This document shows positions 46,127-59,236 of a stretch of 64,000 nt of DNA, in pieces. The notes beneath the pieces are model-generated. The model did no database searches. It had not been told where the DNA came from and saw only the letters and a list, made by a program, of their open reading frames with translations. Position numbers and translations under genes: made by a program. The DNA lies in assembly GCA_950106755.1 (NCBI GenBank), contig CATNNA010000033.1, positions 248,001 to 312,000 on the forward strand. Direction: 5' to 3'. The stretch comes from Climacium dendroides (Eukaryota; Streptophyta; Bryopsida; Hypnales; Climaciaceae). Numbering within the stretch: position 1 is the stretch's first letter; each line of letters begins with the position of its first letter.

Positions 46127-49100
46127 AAGTTCCCTCCCGCGTTGAGCCCCATCGAAAGGTACCATTGGGATTCCTGTCCTCGTCCCACCTGGTCCCTATC
46201 CAAACCAAAGACAGTGGAAGGCGCTTCCCAGCCTCCTGCGTACCCAAGACTCAGGACCTGGTCGTTTCGCGACGGCTACCCAACCCATTGAACCCATTGA
46301 ACCCAACCCGACCCAATAGCACGTGCATACGCTCGACGACGATCTGCATCAACCCCTGCGCACTTGCGACGCGACACCGTCCCCCGTGGCGCGCCGTCGG
46401 GGAGCCCTGGCCCCGAGCGGCCCCCTGGGCTCCTCCGTCCGGGGAGCCGCATGGGCGGGCCTCCGATGGCGGTCGATGATGGCGCGGCCGACGTTGAGGA
46501 GTAGGAATGCGGCGGCAGCGATGGCGAGGACGGCGAAGACGGTGGTGTTCCCCAACAACGTCACGACGGAGGGCAGGGACTCCGGACCGTGGCCCCTCGG
46601 ACCCGGCATGGCGATCAATCCCGACGCCCAATCCCCGTGCAGGCACCGCCAATGCGGGACGGATCTCTCGTGCGGTCCTCCCGTGTCGATCGACCGCAGG
46701 GACCACGAACGGACTCCCGACCGCACTGCGGACTCGAGCCTTCCCTGGCGTTTAGGTTGTGCGAAGTGCGCGGATGGAGCCACCGCGCTGGCCATGCCCC
46801 CCCCTCCCCCCCGGATGGGAGAGGGTTCAGGGTTATCGATGCGGCGATGGCACGGGCGCGCGGCCGTCATGGGCTGCGTGATTCGAGGATGCGCAGGAGG
46901 AGCCTTCTCTTCAACATTGCCTCTTGACGGCGTCCGGTGGTCCCGCGGAGTAGCTTCGCAGGGAAGCTTCTTCCCGTAGTAGCTTCGCACGTTATTTTAC
47001 TTCTTCCTGTGGTAGCTCCTCCCCGTAGTAGCTGCGCGCATTTACTTCTTCCTGTGGTAGCTTCGCGCAGAAGCTTCGTCCTGTGGTGGCTTCGAGCGGA
47101 AGCTTCTTCCCGTGGTAGCTTCGAGCAGAAGCCTCTTCCCGTGGTGGCTTCGAGCGGAAGCTTCTTCCTGTGGTAGCTTCGAGCGGAAGCCTCTTCCTGT
47201 GGTAGCTTCGAGCGGAAGCCTCTTCCCGCGGTGCAAGGAACCTCCCTCCCTCCCTCCCTCCCTCCCATCCACCCGTTTCTTGTATTATTTTTGGATGGTC
47301 CCTCCAATCTTGCGGTGCACCGAAAAGGAAGGAGCATGGAACACGCGTTTCTCTTCCTTTCCTGACGTGTTTTTCGAAGTACCAATGTCTTTTGTCTTTC
47401 TACTATTCTACGTAGCCAGTACGTCTCACGCTCGAATCGGTGTGCGACGGTTTAGGGTCGGAGTGAGTTGAGCGGGTGTGATTTGGAGCCCCTGCCTTTG
47501 TTGGGGTTGGATGGAAGTGGAGTTGTGGTTTAGGGTGCGTTTCGGAAAGCCTGTTCCATAGCCACCTCCTCCTATTGGCATTCCGGTTTTACTTTGTGAA
47601 GAAGATGAATTCCTCATCGCTTCCTGAAATCATGGAGCGTTTCTCCCCTGTTGTCGTTTTCCCCGGTTATGGGGAAACGAACGAACCCCCGACCGTCCCC
47701 CCTTGGGTTCCGGGCCAAGCATGTTGTTCCTCTTGTCGTCTTCCTCACTACTTCCCCGCCGACTGATTCGGCTCCTCGAATGAGCCCAGTGCCAGTTTCC
47801 ATTTTATTATCCTTGACCAACTAACTTCTATTGCCGCCTCGGTCTTCCCACCTTCCGCAATCGCATTGAAAGGGTCTCAGGAAAAAATAAAAAGTCGTAC
47901 ACTTTGACTTCTTTTGGGGGTATGTGCCAGTCGATTGGGTAGAGCGAAGTACCCTCTCTACGTTTTTGCATTATGCCATCCAAACCCACGTGCATCGCAA
48001 GGTTTAATTAACTCTCGAAAGTACTTCAAAAAGACGGTGAACAATAAAGTGCGCCGCCTGCAGCAATTCATAACTCCCGTGTAATACTACTCTGGCACGT
48101 ACGAATGCTTTTGTTCCCTGGATTGTAGTATACTTTATGTGGGAGCGCGCTTGCTTTGTGATTTTTGAAGTACTAGCAATCATCTATGGGAGGTGAAAGT
48201 AGTTTGATCAACCCCTAAAGGACGAACTGAAGGTGCCTTTCTTGGCAACATAGATTTTTTGGGCAGGTACGTGTGACTGGAGATTTCATTATTTTTCTTA
48301 GAAATTTTCACACAGCATGCGGACGAGGAGTATCTTCAAGCCCCCCGATTTTCATAACTTCCGACCTCGTGATTAAAGAGTCGTTGCACGATATGTTGTT
48401 TTCTTTCCTCAACTCGGGCCGTTTGGGTAGGCCTGGGAAAAACCCTTCTCTTAGAAATTAAAATTTGAAATTAGTTCTTTGGATTTATATAGGTGAGAAA
48501 AAGCTTTGAAATCGATCCATTTTGATTAGTGAGACAAGGGTTACGAGGGTTTACTAGGGTTTTAGGGTTTTAGGAATTCACTACTCCAAAATAAACTTTG
48601 AAGTTCATCATGCAACTCAATTTTCAATATTTTGGTAGGGGAAAAAAAAAAAAAAAAGAAAAAGAGCATTGGCTGTAGATTGCATATCACAACATAGGGG
48701 ATTGACATTTATCAATTCAAAAAATAAATTATTAACGATTTAGTATTTCGAACCACTTGCTACTTCTTTCTACTTCCTATTTTTTCCCACAACGTTGTGC
48801 AATTTCAAATGGTTTGAAAATCTCCAAGCATGTAGCCAACTGGACTTGAAACACGAATCCAAAGAAGCACCACCAATTCGGTCATTTTTCCATGAAAATA
48901 TGAGCTTGTCAAGAGAAACCGCCCTGTTTTTCGCAGAGTTACAATAATGATTTTTTGGTCAATTCGAACGCCAATACCTTGCAACCTACACGGCGGAATT
49001 CTTTGGAATTTTTTCCACATCTCCTTGAACAAGCTTATTACAAGATCCTACGGTTACGTGGTTCCAAAAGGGTGTTCTTTTTCAAAATTTGGTACATGTT

Positions 49101-52100
49101 CTAGAAATGGCAATTTTGGAGCGTTTTTGATGAAAATGTAGCTTGGTCCTTTGGGGGTTAATAATGGATCTCAACTTTCCTAACATGGCGATGGAGAGTT
49201 TGGAACCGTTTTGGGTTTAGGGGTCTCAAGGGTTTTGGGGTTTCCACGAGTGTTCCAGGGGGTCACAAGGGAGGGGGGGGGGGGGGGGGTCCATGCGGGT
49301 TCCAGAGGGGTTGAGGGCTTTTCGCGAGGGTTCTAGGGTTTTTTTAGGGGTTCCACGAGGGTTCCGGGGGGGTTGAGGCCCCCCCCCTCTTGTCAACTAT
49401 TGGGGTTCCAACGGCACAAAATTTGCCTCTAGGAGTGGGACCGTTTCGTTGTAAGACATAGCCACTTTGGCTTCAGCGGTCGGGGGTGTTTGACTTTGCA
49501 ATTGCAGAACGAATGTGAGGAATTGGAGATTCAACATGACATTTTGGGTTCACTTCTTGTGGAGACTCTAACTCCGAAAATGTCTTCGTTTTCGAAACAT
49601 AAAATTTGGCTTCGAATTCGGACCCTGCATGGAGGGTTCAGGAGATGCTCGACTTTGACGCGCTTGTCGTTGTTCCGGGTTTAGGGTAGACGAAGAGATT
49701 GTGGAGCTCGAATGAGTTGGGTCCATTTCCAAGCCCCAAGTATACATGTGTGTGCGCTTTCGGCGGTGCAGTGGTTTAGGGTGAGGTCGGTAATTTGCAA
49801 TTGTTCGTGCTTGTGACATTGGAGTGGAGGACTTTTGTAGTTAGTAAGGGTTCCTTATGGGTCAAACCACACTCCAAGGTACCATTGGGATTGCTTTCGT
49901 AGGGCAGGGTTCGAGTCGTTTCTTCCACTTTTGGAAGCCCTTCGTTTCTTTGGCGGTGCCATTGTTTTTTGGAATTGGTGGGTGAATAGGATAGCCATGC
50001 ATTCCTTGGTTGAGGAGAAGAACAAATTTCACAAGAGAGATCCTTCCACAGGCAAAAATCCCCAACGATGAGGCTACCTTTGGTGGTTTTATCATGATAA
50101 AGCATTCTAGATAGATATTTGGGTCAAAGCTTTTTTAACTTCTAAAACATAAGACTATGAAGGAGAATTTTTTGAGATTACATTTCGGACTCAAAATAGT
50201 ATAATTTTTGAATGAATTTCTTGATTTAGGACAAATTCTTGTTTTATTCTTTAAACGAAATGATACATTCAATTTCAAAAGTAGGGGCTAGAGGGCCCTA
50301 GATGTAGACAATATATGGACTTTTTGTTTTATCAGAGTCACTGTTTGGATTAGTATTAATACCGAAAAGGACGTTCCCATGTTTTGACCTCTGAATATTA
50401 TAGAGAGTGGAAAAATATTCAAATGGTGGAAAAAGATTCTTTTTCTACTTCATCATATGGATATAGGTACCCATGTTTTTTTCGGATTCAATCACATTGT
50501 TATTCATTAGAAATGAGACCCCTTTTTCTACCATTGAAAGTCCTGACCCCTTGACATTTGGAATTCGGTTGGCACTTTCGTATAGAAGTCTTGATTTATC
50601 TATGAATAAGAAAATTTTAGCTTGAACGCGCATCGGAGTACTAGAGGAAAAGGACGAAGGTGACTAATTTGAATAGATTAGCCACAAATTTAAAAACAAT
50701 AGCTTGGAAGAAGTTACCTTGGGTATTTCAATGGGTCTGACTTGTTTTGTGGTACATTGGAGTGTGATTTGACTCGAATGGATGCTCATATAGGAAACAA
50801 CCCCAAACTCCATATTGGTATCCTCTATGTCGTACTGCACGGACCACATCTAGAGGGTCATGTTTTGAATTCAGTCAAGATGACTATGGTTTGCAAGTTT
50901 TACCCCGGGTTTTCGAAACTCATGTCCCCGGTTCCCGTTGCTGTAGGAGATAGTGGGGCATGGCTTACCCAAACATTGACATCCGAAAGTTTCTGACGAA
51001 CAAGTGCGAGGCATCGACAGAAGCCATCGAAAAGAAATGCTCCGATTCTCTGCTCTTGAACATTCTCGCAGAAGGTCCGTACGGAGACATTGCCCCGGAA
51101 GCTAAAGGGGGCACAGTGAAGGCGCACGGGGGGGTGTTGGCCATGACATCGGTAGCCTTGGGAGAAATGTTCCGGCAGGGGACCGAAGGAGTTGCATCTT
51201 TCCTCCGTTGTGAGTTGGTCCGAGCTGCCTTGGGGTTTTAGGGTTCGGGGTTGTGGGGCCATTGAGGGTTTAGGGTGGGAGGGATTTTCAGGGTTTAGGG
51301 TGGAAGGGTTTTTTAGGGTTCGGGTTTAGGGTTTAGGGTGTATGGCCGATTTGGGGGGGGGGGGGGTCTTAGGGTTTTAGGGTTCGTGGGGTTTTGGGTG
51401 TTTTGTTTTTTTCGTTTTTTGGGGGGTTTAGGGTTTAGGGTTCAAGGGACTTGTGACAGGGCATCGCAAATGGATACTTGGGTCCCGGTTCTTCTATCAT
51501 CCTGCGTTTAGGACGCGGAACCATTGAGGATTAGGGTTTGAGTGACCGAATTCCAGATCCAAGGTAGTAGGAGGGTTTAGGGTGCATTGGTAGATCCTTG
51601 ACGATCGGTTTAAGGGTTTAGGGTTTAGGGTACTGTCACGGAAATAGCGTTTCGTGGGGCCCTTGATGTGAATATTGAATACCCTTTTCGGTCCACCCGA
51701 ATCATCGCTCGGGCTGATTTGAATCCGATCGACAAGGACGCTGACGAATTCAGGGTTTAGGGTATCGTAGGAAACGGGGAAGGGACCGAATGGTTGCCAG
51801 AGAGTCCTTGCTTCCCTATCCCGCCCCGCCTCCCCTTACGGTCCTAGGAATGTACGCACGCATGTTTTTTTTTGGATCCAATGACGTCATTATTCATTCA
51901 TTTGGAGATTAGGCCCCTCCTCTACCACTGGGAAGCCTGACAGGCTGCCATGTGACCCCAAGTTGGGATTTAGGTGCAGAAGGGTTTTGATCTTGGAAGA
52001 TACGAAGAGGAAAACAAGATCGGGCTTGAACGGGTCTCGGAGCACGAGTAGAGAAGGACCGGAACGACCGAATGGGTTGAGGGTTTCAAAAGAGAGCCAC

Positions 52101-52661
52101 TGTACAGAAGTTGCGCCGTAGATCTATTTCGGGCAAAAGGGCCTCCGGTCGCGGTCATCGATGGTTTCTTGCCTTTTTCGCTAGCTCAGGGGACTGCGCC
52201 CCGGCGACGGCCCAAGGATCGAACCCTCGTCGCCGGACACCGGATCCTGAGACAGTTAACCGTGGGCGCCACCGAGGCCCGACGGCCGGAGGCGTCCGTC
52301 CCACGGGTGCGATGGTATTAGTACGGCTTGGACTCCCACAGAGCCCGCGATGTGCTCCCGTTGAATTGGTGCTCTGGGCGTCGATCCGGGACCGCGGCTG
52401 CTTCCGTACACACACCCACACCCACACCCCTTCCATATACGTGGTGGTCATCGGCACGAGAACAGCTTGGAGGACGCCTTTTGTTCGAAGGGTATCGAAT
52501 TCAAAAGGACCGAACAACCAGCCAACTAGGGAAGACGAGACGAAAAGAAGAATGAAACGTAGGAAAAATTGCATTGCACTATATGTTTTAGAAAAACAAC
52601 AACTGGCAATCCATAGGGAGGATTGAAACCCCCATCCGTGGTTTGTAAAACTGCATAGGAG
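46127..52661 (+). repeat. Macrosatellite unit, copy 6 (6,535 bp)
   Basis: Has a single extra A at 46,764/46,765 (GCGAAGTGCG instead of GCGAGTGCG), which joins two open frames on each strand. A G-to-A change near 48,653 turns the A11-G-A4 tract into 16 uninterrupted A, shared only with copy 7. A private T occurs at about 49,333 (GTTCTAGGG). The G tract near 49,274 has 17 G. Confidence 0.97.
46349..46990 (-). CDS. Extended 213-codon form of the hydrophobic-segment ORF (copy 6)
   Basis: The extra A at 46,764/46,765 fuses an upstream minus-strand frame (starting MRSYYGKKLPCEATP) to the frame with the hydrophobic segment. In this copy the product is 213 residues with the membrane-like segment at about 139-171. 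The N-terminal half is basic and Arg/Pro-rich with a GGGGG run and looks like translated low-complexity DNA. The same insertion also fuses frames on the plus strand (46,323-46,979, 218 codons), so the open length is not specific to one strand. I treat it as unproven. Confidence 0.2.
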   Translation of the reverse strand: MRSYYGKKLPCEATPRDHRTPSRGNVEEKAPPAHPRITQPMTAARPCHRRIDNPEPSPIRGGGGGMASAVAPSAHFAQPKRQGRLESAVRSGVRSWSLRSIDTGGPHERSVPHWRCLHGDWASGLIAMPGPRGHGPESLPSVVTLLGNTTVFAVLAIAAAAFLLLNVGRAIIDRHRRPAHAAPRTEEPRGPLGARAPRRRATGDGVASQVRRG

Positions 52662-55600
52662 AAGTTCCCTCCCGCGTTGAGCCCCATCGAAAGGTACCAT
52701 TGGGATTCCTGTCCTCGTCCCACCTGGTCCCTATCCAAACCAAAGACAGTGGAAGGCGCTTCCCAGCCTCCTGCGTACCCAAGACTCAGGACCTGGTCGT
52801 TTCGCGACGGCTACCCAACCCATTGAACCCATTGAACCCAACCCGACCCAATAGCACGTGCATACGCTCGACGACGATCTGCATCAACCCCTGCGCACTT
52901 GCGACGCGACACCGTCCCCCGTGGCGCGCCGTCGGGGAGCCCTGGCCCCGAGCGGCCCCCTGGGCTCCTCCGTCCGGGGAGCCGCATGGGCGGGCCTCCG
53001 ATGGCGGTCGATGATGGCGCGGCCGACGTTGAGGAGTAGGAATGCGGCGGCAGCGATGGCGAGGACGGCGAAGACGGTGGTGTTCCCCAACAACGTCACG
53101 ACGGAGGGCAGGGACTCCGGACCGTGGCCCCTCGGACCCGGCATGGCGATCAATCCCGACGCCCAATCCCCGTGCAGGCACCGCCAATGCGGGACGGATC
53201 TCTCGTGCGGTCCTCCCGTGTCGATCGACCGCAGGGACCACGAACGGACTCCCGACCGCACTGCGGACTCGAGCCTTCCCTGGCGTTTAGGTTGTGCGAG
53301 TGCGCGGATGGAGCCACCGCGCTGGCCATGCCCCCCCCTCCCCCCCGGATGGGAGAGGGTTCAGGGTTATCGATGCGGCGATGGCACGGGCGCGCGGCCG
53401 TCATGGGCTGCGTGATTCGAGGATGCGCAGGAGGAGCCTTCTCTTCAACATTGCCTCTTGACGGCGTCCGGTGGTCCCGCGGAGTAGCTTCGCAGGGAAG
53501 CTTCTTCCCGTAGTAGCTTCGCACGTTATTTTACTTCTTCCTGTGGTAGCTCCTCCCCGTAGTAGCTGCGCGCATTTACTTCTTCCTGTGGTAGCTCCTC
53601 CCCGTAGTAGCTGCGCGCATTTACTTCTTCCTGTGGTAGCTTCGCGCAGAAGCTTCGTCCTGTGGTGGCTTCGAGCGGAAGCTTCTTCCCGTGGTAGCTT
53701 CGAGCAGAAGCCTCTTCCCGTGGTGGCTTCGAGCGGAAGCTTCTTCCTGTGGTAGCTTCGAGCGGAAGCCTCTTCCTGTGGTAGCTTCGAGCGGAAGCCT
53801 CTTCCCGCGGTGCAAGGAACCTCCCTCCCTCCCTCCCTCCCTCCCATCCACCCGTTTCTTGTATTATTTTTGGATGGTCCCTCCAATCTTGCGGTGCACC
53901 GAAAAGGAAGGAGCATGGAACACGCGTTTCTCTTCCTTTCCTGACGTGTTTTTCGAAGTACCAATGTCTTTTGTCTTTCTACTATTCTACGTAGCCAGTA
54001 CGTCTCACGCTCGAATCGGTGTGCGACGGTTTAGGGTCGGAGTGAGTTGAGCGGGTGTGATTTGGAGCCCCTGCCTTTGTTGGGGTTGGATGGAAGTGGA
54101 GTTGTGGTTTAGGGTGCGTTTCGGAAAGCCTGTTCCATAGCCACCTCCTCCTATTGGCATTCCGGTTTTACTTTGTGAAGAAGATGAATTCCTCATCGCT
54201 TCCTGAAATCATGGAGCGTTTCTCCCCTGTTGTCGTTTTCCCCGGTTATGGGGAAACGAACGAACCCCCGACCGTCCCCCCTTGGGTTCCGGGCCAAGCA
54301 TGTTGTTCCTCTTGTCGTCTTCCTCACTACTTCCCCGCCGACTGATTCGGCTCCTCGAATGAGCCCAGTGCCAGTTTCCATTTTATTATCCTTGACCAAC
54401 TAACTTCTATTGCCGCCTCGGTCTTCCCACCTTCCGCAATCGCATTGAAAGGGTCTCAGGAAAAAATAAAAAGTCGTACACTTTGACTTCTTTTGGGGGT
54501 ATGTGCCAGTCGATTGGGTAGAGCGAAGTACCCTCTCTACGTTTTTGCATTATGCCATCCAAACCCACGTGCATCGCAAGGTTTAATTAACTCTCGAAAG
54601 TACTTCAAAAAGACGGTGAACAATAAAGTGCGCCGCCTGCAGCAATTCATAACTCCCGTGTAATACTACTCTGGCACGTACGAATGCTTTTGTTCCCTGG
54701 ATTGTAGTATACTTTATGTGGGAGCGCGCTTGCTTTGTGATTTTTGAAGTACTAGCAATCATCTATGGGAGGTGAAAGTAGTTTGATCAACCCCTAAAGG
54801 ACGAACTGAAGGTGCCTTTCTTGGCAACATAGATTTTTTGGGCAGGTACGTGTGACTGGAGATTTCATTATTTTTCTTAGAAATTTTCACACAGCATGCG
54901 GACGAGGAGTATCTTCAAGCCCCCCGATTTTCATAACTTCCGACCTCGTGATTAAAGAGTCGTTGCACGATATGTTGTTTTCTTTCCTCAACTCGGGCCG
55001 TTTGGGTAGGCCTGGGAAAAACCCTTCTCTTAGAAATTAAAATTTGAAATTAGTTCTTTGGATTTATATAGGTGAGAAAAAGCTTTGAAATCGATCCATT
55101 TTGATTAGTGAGACAAGGGTTACGAGGGTTTACTAGGGTTTTAGGGTTTTAGGAATTCACTACTCCAAAATAAACTTTGAAGTTCATCATGCAACTCAAT
55201 TTTCAATATTTTGGTAGGGGAAAAAAAAAAAAAAAAGAAAAAGAGCATTGGCTGTAGATTGCATATCACAACATAGGGGATTGACATTTATCAATTCAAA
55301 AAATAAATTATTAACGATTTAGTATTTCGAACCACTTGCTACTTCTTTCTACTTCCTATTTTTTCCCACAACGTTGTGCAATTTCAAATGGTTTGAAAAT
55401 CTCCAAGCATGTAGCCAACTGGACTTGAAACACGAATCCAAAGAAGCACCACCAATTCGGTCATTTTTCCATGAAAATATGAGCTTGTCAAGAGAAACCG
55501 CCCTGTTTTTCGCAGAGTTACAATAATGATTTTTTGGTCAATTCGAACGCCAATACCTTGCAACCTACACGGCGGAATTCTTTGGAATTTTTTCCACATC

Positions 55601-58600
55601 TCCTTGAACAAGCTTATTACAAGATCCTACGGTTACGTGGTTCCAAAAGGGTGTTCTTTTTCAAAATTTGGTACATGTTCTAGAAATGGCAATTTTGGAG
55701 CGTTTTTGATGAAAATGTAGCTTGGTCCTTTGGGGGTTAATAATGGATCTCAACTTTCCTAACATGGCGATGGAGAGTTTGGAACCGTTTTGGGTTTAGG
55801 GGTCTCAAGGGTTTTGGGGTTTCCACGAGTGTTCCAGGGGGTCACAAGGGAGGGGGGGGGGGGGGTCCATGCGGGTTCCAGAGGGGTTGAGGGCTTTTCG
55901 CGAGGGTTCCAGGGTTTTTTTAGGGGTTCCACGAGGGTTCCGGGGGGGTTGAGGCCCCCCCCCTCTTGTCAACTATTGGGGTTCCAACGGCACAAAATTT
56001 GCCTCTAGGAGTGGGACCGTTTCGTTGTAAGACATAGCCACTTTGGCTTCAGCGGTCGGGGGTGTTTGACTTTGCAATTGCAGAACGAATGTGAGGAATT
56101 GGAGATTCAACATGACATTTTGGGTTCACTTCTTGTGGAGACTCTAACTCCGAAAATGTCTTCGTTTTCGAAACATAAAATTTGGCTTCGAATTCGGACC
56201 CTGCATGGAGGGTTCAGGAGATGCTCGACTTTGACGCGCTTGTCGTTGTTCCGGGTTTAGGGTAGACGAAGAGATTGTGGAGCTCGAATGAGTTGGGTCC
56301 ATTTCCAAGCCCCAAGTATACATGTGTGTGCGCTTTCGGCGGTGCAGTGGTTTAGGGTGAGGTCGGTAATTTGCAATTGTTCGTGCTTGTGACATTGGAG
56401 TGGAGGACTTTTGTAGTTAGTAAGGGTTCCTTATGGGTCAAACCACACTCCAAGGTACCATTGGGATTGCTTTCGTAGGGCAGGGTTCGAGTCGTTTCTT
56501 CCACTTTTGGAAGCCCTTCGTTTCTTTGGCGGTGCCATTGTTTTTTGGAATTGGTGGGTGAATAGGATAGCCATGCATTCCTTGGTTGAGGAGAAGAACA
56601 AATTTCACAAGAGAGATCCTTCCACAGGCAAAAATCCCCAACGATGAGGCTACCTTTGGTGGTTTTATCATGATAAAGCATTCTAGATAGATATTTGGGT
56701 CAAAGCTTTTTTAACTTCTAAAACATAAGACTATGAAGGAGAATTTTTTGAGATTACATTTCGGACTCAAAATAGTATAATTTTTGAATGAATTTCTTGA
56801 TTTAGGACAAATTCTTGTTTTATTCTTTAAACGAAATGATACATTCAATTTCAAAAGTAGGGGCTAGAGGGCCCTAGATGTAGACAATATATGGACTTTT
56901 TGTTTTATCAGAGTCACTGTTTGGATTAGTATTAATACCGAAAAGGACGTTCCCATGTTTTGACCTCTGAATATTATAGAGAGTGGAAAAATATTCAAAT
57001 GGTGGAAAAAGATTCTTTTTCTACTTCATCATATGGATATAGGTACCCATGTTTTTTTCGGATTCAATCACATTGTTATTCATTAGAAATGAGACCCCTT
57101 TTTCTACCATTGAAAGTCCTGACCCCTTGACATTTGGAATTCGGTTGGCACTTTCGTATAGAAGTCTTGATTTATCTATGAATAAGAAAATTTTAGCTTG
57201 AACGCGCATCGGAGTACTAGAGGAAAAGGACGAAGGTGACTAATTTGAATAGATTAGCCACAAATTTAAAAACAATAGCTTGGAAGAAGTTACCTTGGGT
57301 ATTTCAATGGGTCTGACTTGTTTTGTGGTACATTGGAGTGTGATTTGACTCGAATGGATGCTCATATAGGAAACAACCCCAAACTCCATATTGGTATCCT
57401 CTATGTCGTACTGCACGGACCACATCTAGAGGGTCATGTTTTGAATTCAGTCAAGATGACTATGGTTTGCAAGTTTTACCCCGGGTTTTCGAAACTCATG
57501 TCCCCGGTTCCCGTTGCTGTAGGAGATAGTGGGGCATGGCTTACCCAAACATTGACATCCGAAAGTTTCTGACGAACAAGTGCGAGGCATCGACAGAAGC
57601 CATCGAAAAGAAATGCTCCGATTCTCTGCTCTTGAACATTCTCGCAGAAGGTCCGTACGGAGACATTGCCCCGGAAGCTAAAGGGGGCACAGTGAAGGCG
57701 CACGGGGGGGTGTTGGCCATGACATCGGTAGCCTTGGGAGAAATGTTCCGGCAGGGGACCGAAGGAGTTGCATCTTTCCTCCGTTGTGAGTTGGTCCGAG
57801 CTGCCTTGGGGTTTTAGGGTTCGGGGTTGTGGGGCCATTGAGGGTTTAGGGTGGGAGGGATTTTCAGGGTTTAGGGTGGAAGGGTTTTTTAGGGTTCGGG
57901 TTTAGGGTTTAGGGTGTATGGCCGATTTGGGGGGGGGGGGGTCTTAGGGTTTTAGGGTTCGTGGGGTTTTGGGTGTTTTGTTTTTTTCGTTTTTTGGGGG
58001 GTTTAGGGTTTAGGGTTCAAGGGACTTGTGACAGGGCATCGCAAATGGATACTTGGGTCCCGGTTCTTCTATCATCCTGCGTTTAGGACGCGGAACCATT
58101 GAGGATTAGGGTTTGAGTGACCGAATTCCAGATCCAAGGTAGTAGGAGGGTTTAGGGTGCATTGGTAGATCCTTGACGATCGGTTTAAGGGTTTAGGGTT
58201 TAGGGTACTGTCACGGAAATAGCGTTTCGTGGGGCCCTTGATGTGAATATTGAATACCCTTTTCGGTCCACCCGAATCATCGCTCGGGCTGATTTGAATC
58301 CGATCGACAAGGACGCTGACGAATTCAGGGTTTAGGGTATCGTAGGAAACGGGGAAGGGACCGAATGGTTGCCAGAGAGTCCTTGCTTCCCTATCCCGCC
58401 CCGCCTCCCCTTACGGTCCTAGGAATGTACGCACGCATGTTTTTTTTTGGATCCAATGACGTCATTATTCATTCATTTGGAGATTAGGCCCCTCCTCTAC
58501 CACTGGGAAGCCTGACAGGCTGCCATGTGACCCCAAGTTGGGATTTAGGTGCAGAAGGGTTTTGATCTTGGAAGATACGAAGAGGAAAACAAGATCGGGC

Positions 58601-59236
58601 TTGAACGGGTCTCGGAGCACGAGTAGAGAAGGACCGGAACGACCGAATGGGTTGAGGGTTTCAAAAGAGAGCCACTGTACAGAAGTTGCGCCGTAGATCT
58701 ATTTCGGGCAAAAGGGCCTCCGGTCGCGGTCATCGATGGTTTCTTGCCTTTTTCGCTAGCTCAGGGGACTGCGCCCCGACGACGGCCCAAGGATCGAACC
58801 CTCGTCACCGGACACCGGATCCTGAGACAGTTAACCGTGGGCGCCACCGAGGCCCGACGGCCGGAGGCGTCCGTCCCACGGGTGCGATGGTATTAGTACG
58901 GCTTGGACTCCCACAGAGCCCGCGATGTGCTCCCGTTGAATTGGTGCTCTGGGCGTCGATCCGGGACCGCGGCTGCTTCCGTACACACACCCACACCCAC
59001 ACCCCTTCCATATACGTGGTGGTCATCGGCACGAGAACAGCTTGGAGGACGCCTTTTGTTCGAAGGGTATCGAATTCAAAAGGACCGAACAACCAGCCAA
59101 CTAGGGAAGACGAGACGAAAAGAAGAATGAAACGTAGGAAAAATTGCATTGCACTATATGTTTTAGAAAAACAACAACTGGCAATCCATAGGGAGGATTG
59201 AAACCCCCATCCGTGGTTTGTAAAACTGCATAGGAG
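52662..59236 (+). repeat. Macrosatellite unit, copy 7 (6,575 bp, with a 45-bp internal duplication)
   Basis: Longer than the others because 45 bp of the 29-bp minisatellite region are duplicated (53,542-53,586 repeated at 53,587-53,631). It shares the 16-A tract (about 55,221) with copy 6 and the GACGACGG allele (about 58,778) with copy 1. It has a private CGTCACCGG at about 58,806. The G tract near 55,852 is the shortest, with 14 G. Confidence 0.97.
53542..53631 (+). repeat. 45-bp tandem duplication specific to copy 7
   Basis: Two identical 45-bp copies start with TGTGGTAGCTCCTCCCCGTA and end in TTTACTTCTTCC. Other units have one. Since 45 is a multiple of three, crossing frames are lengthened by 15 residues without shift (minus frame 53,401-53,964, 187 codons instead of 172). 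Confidence 0.95.
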
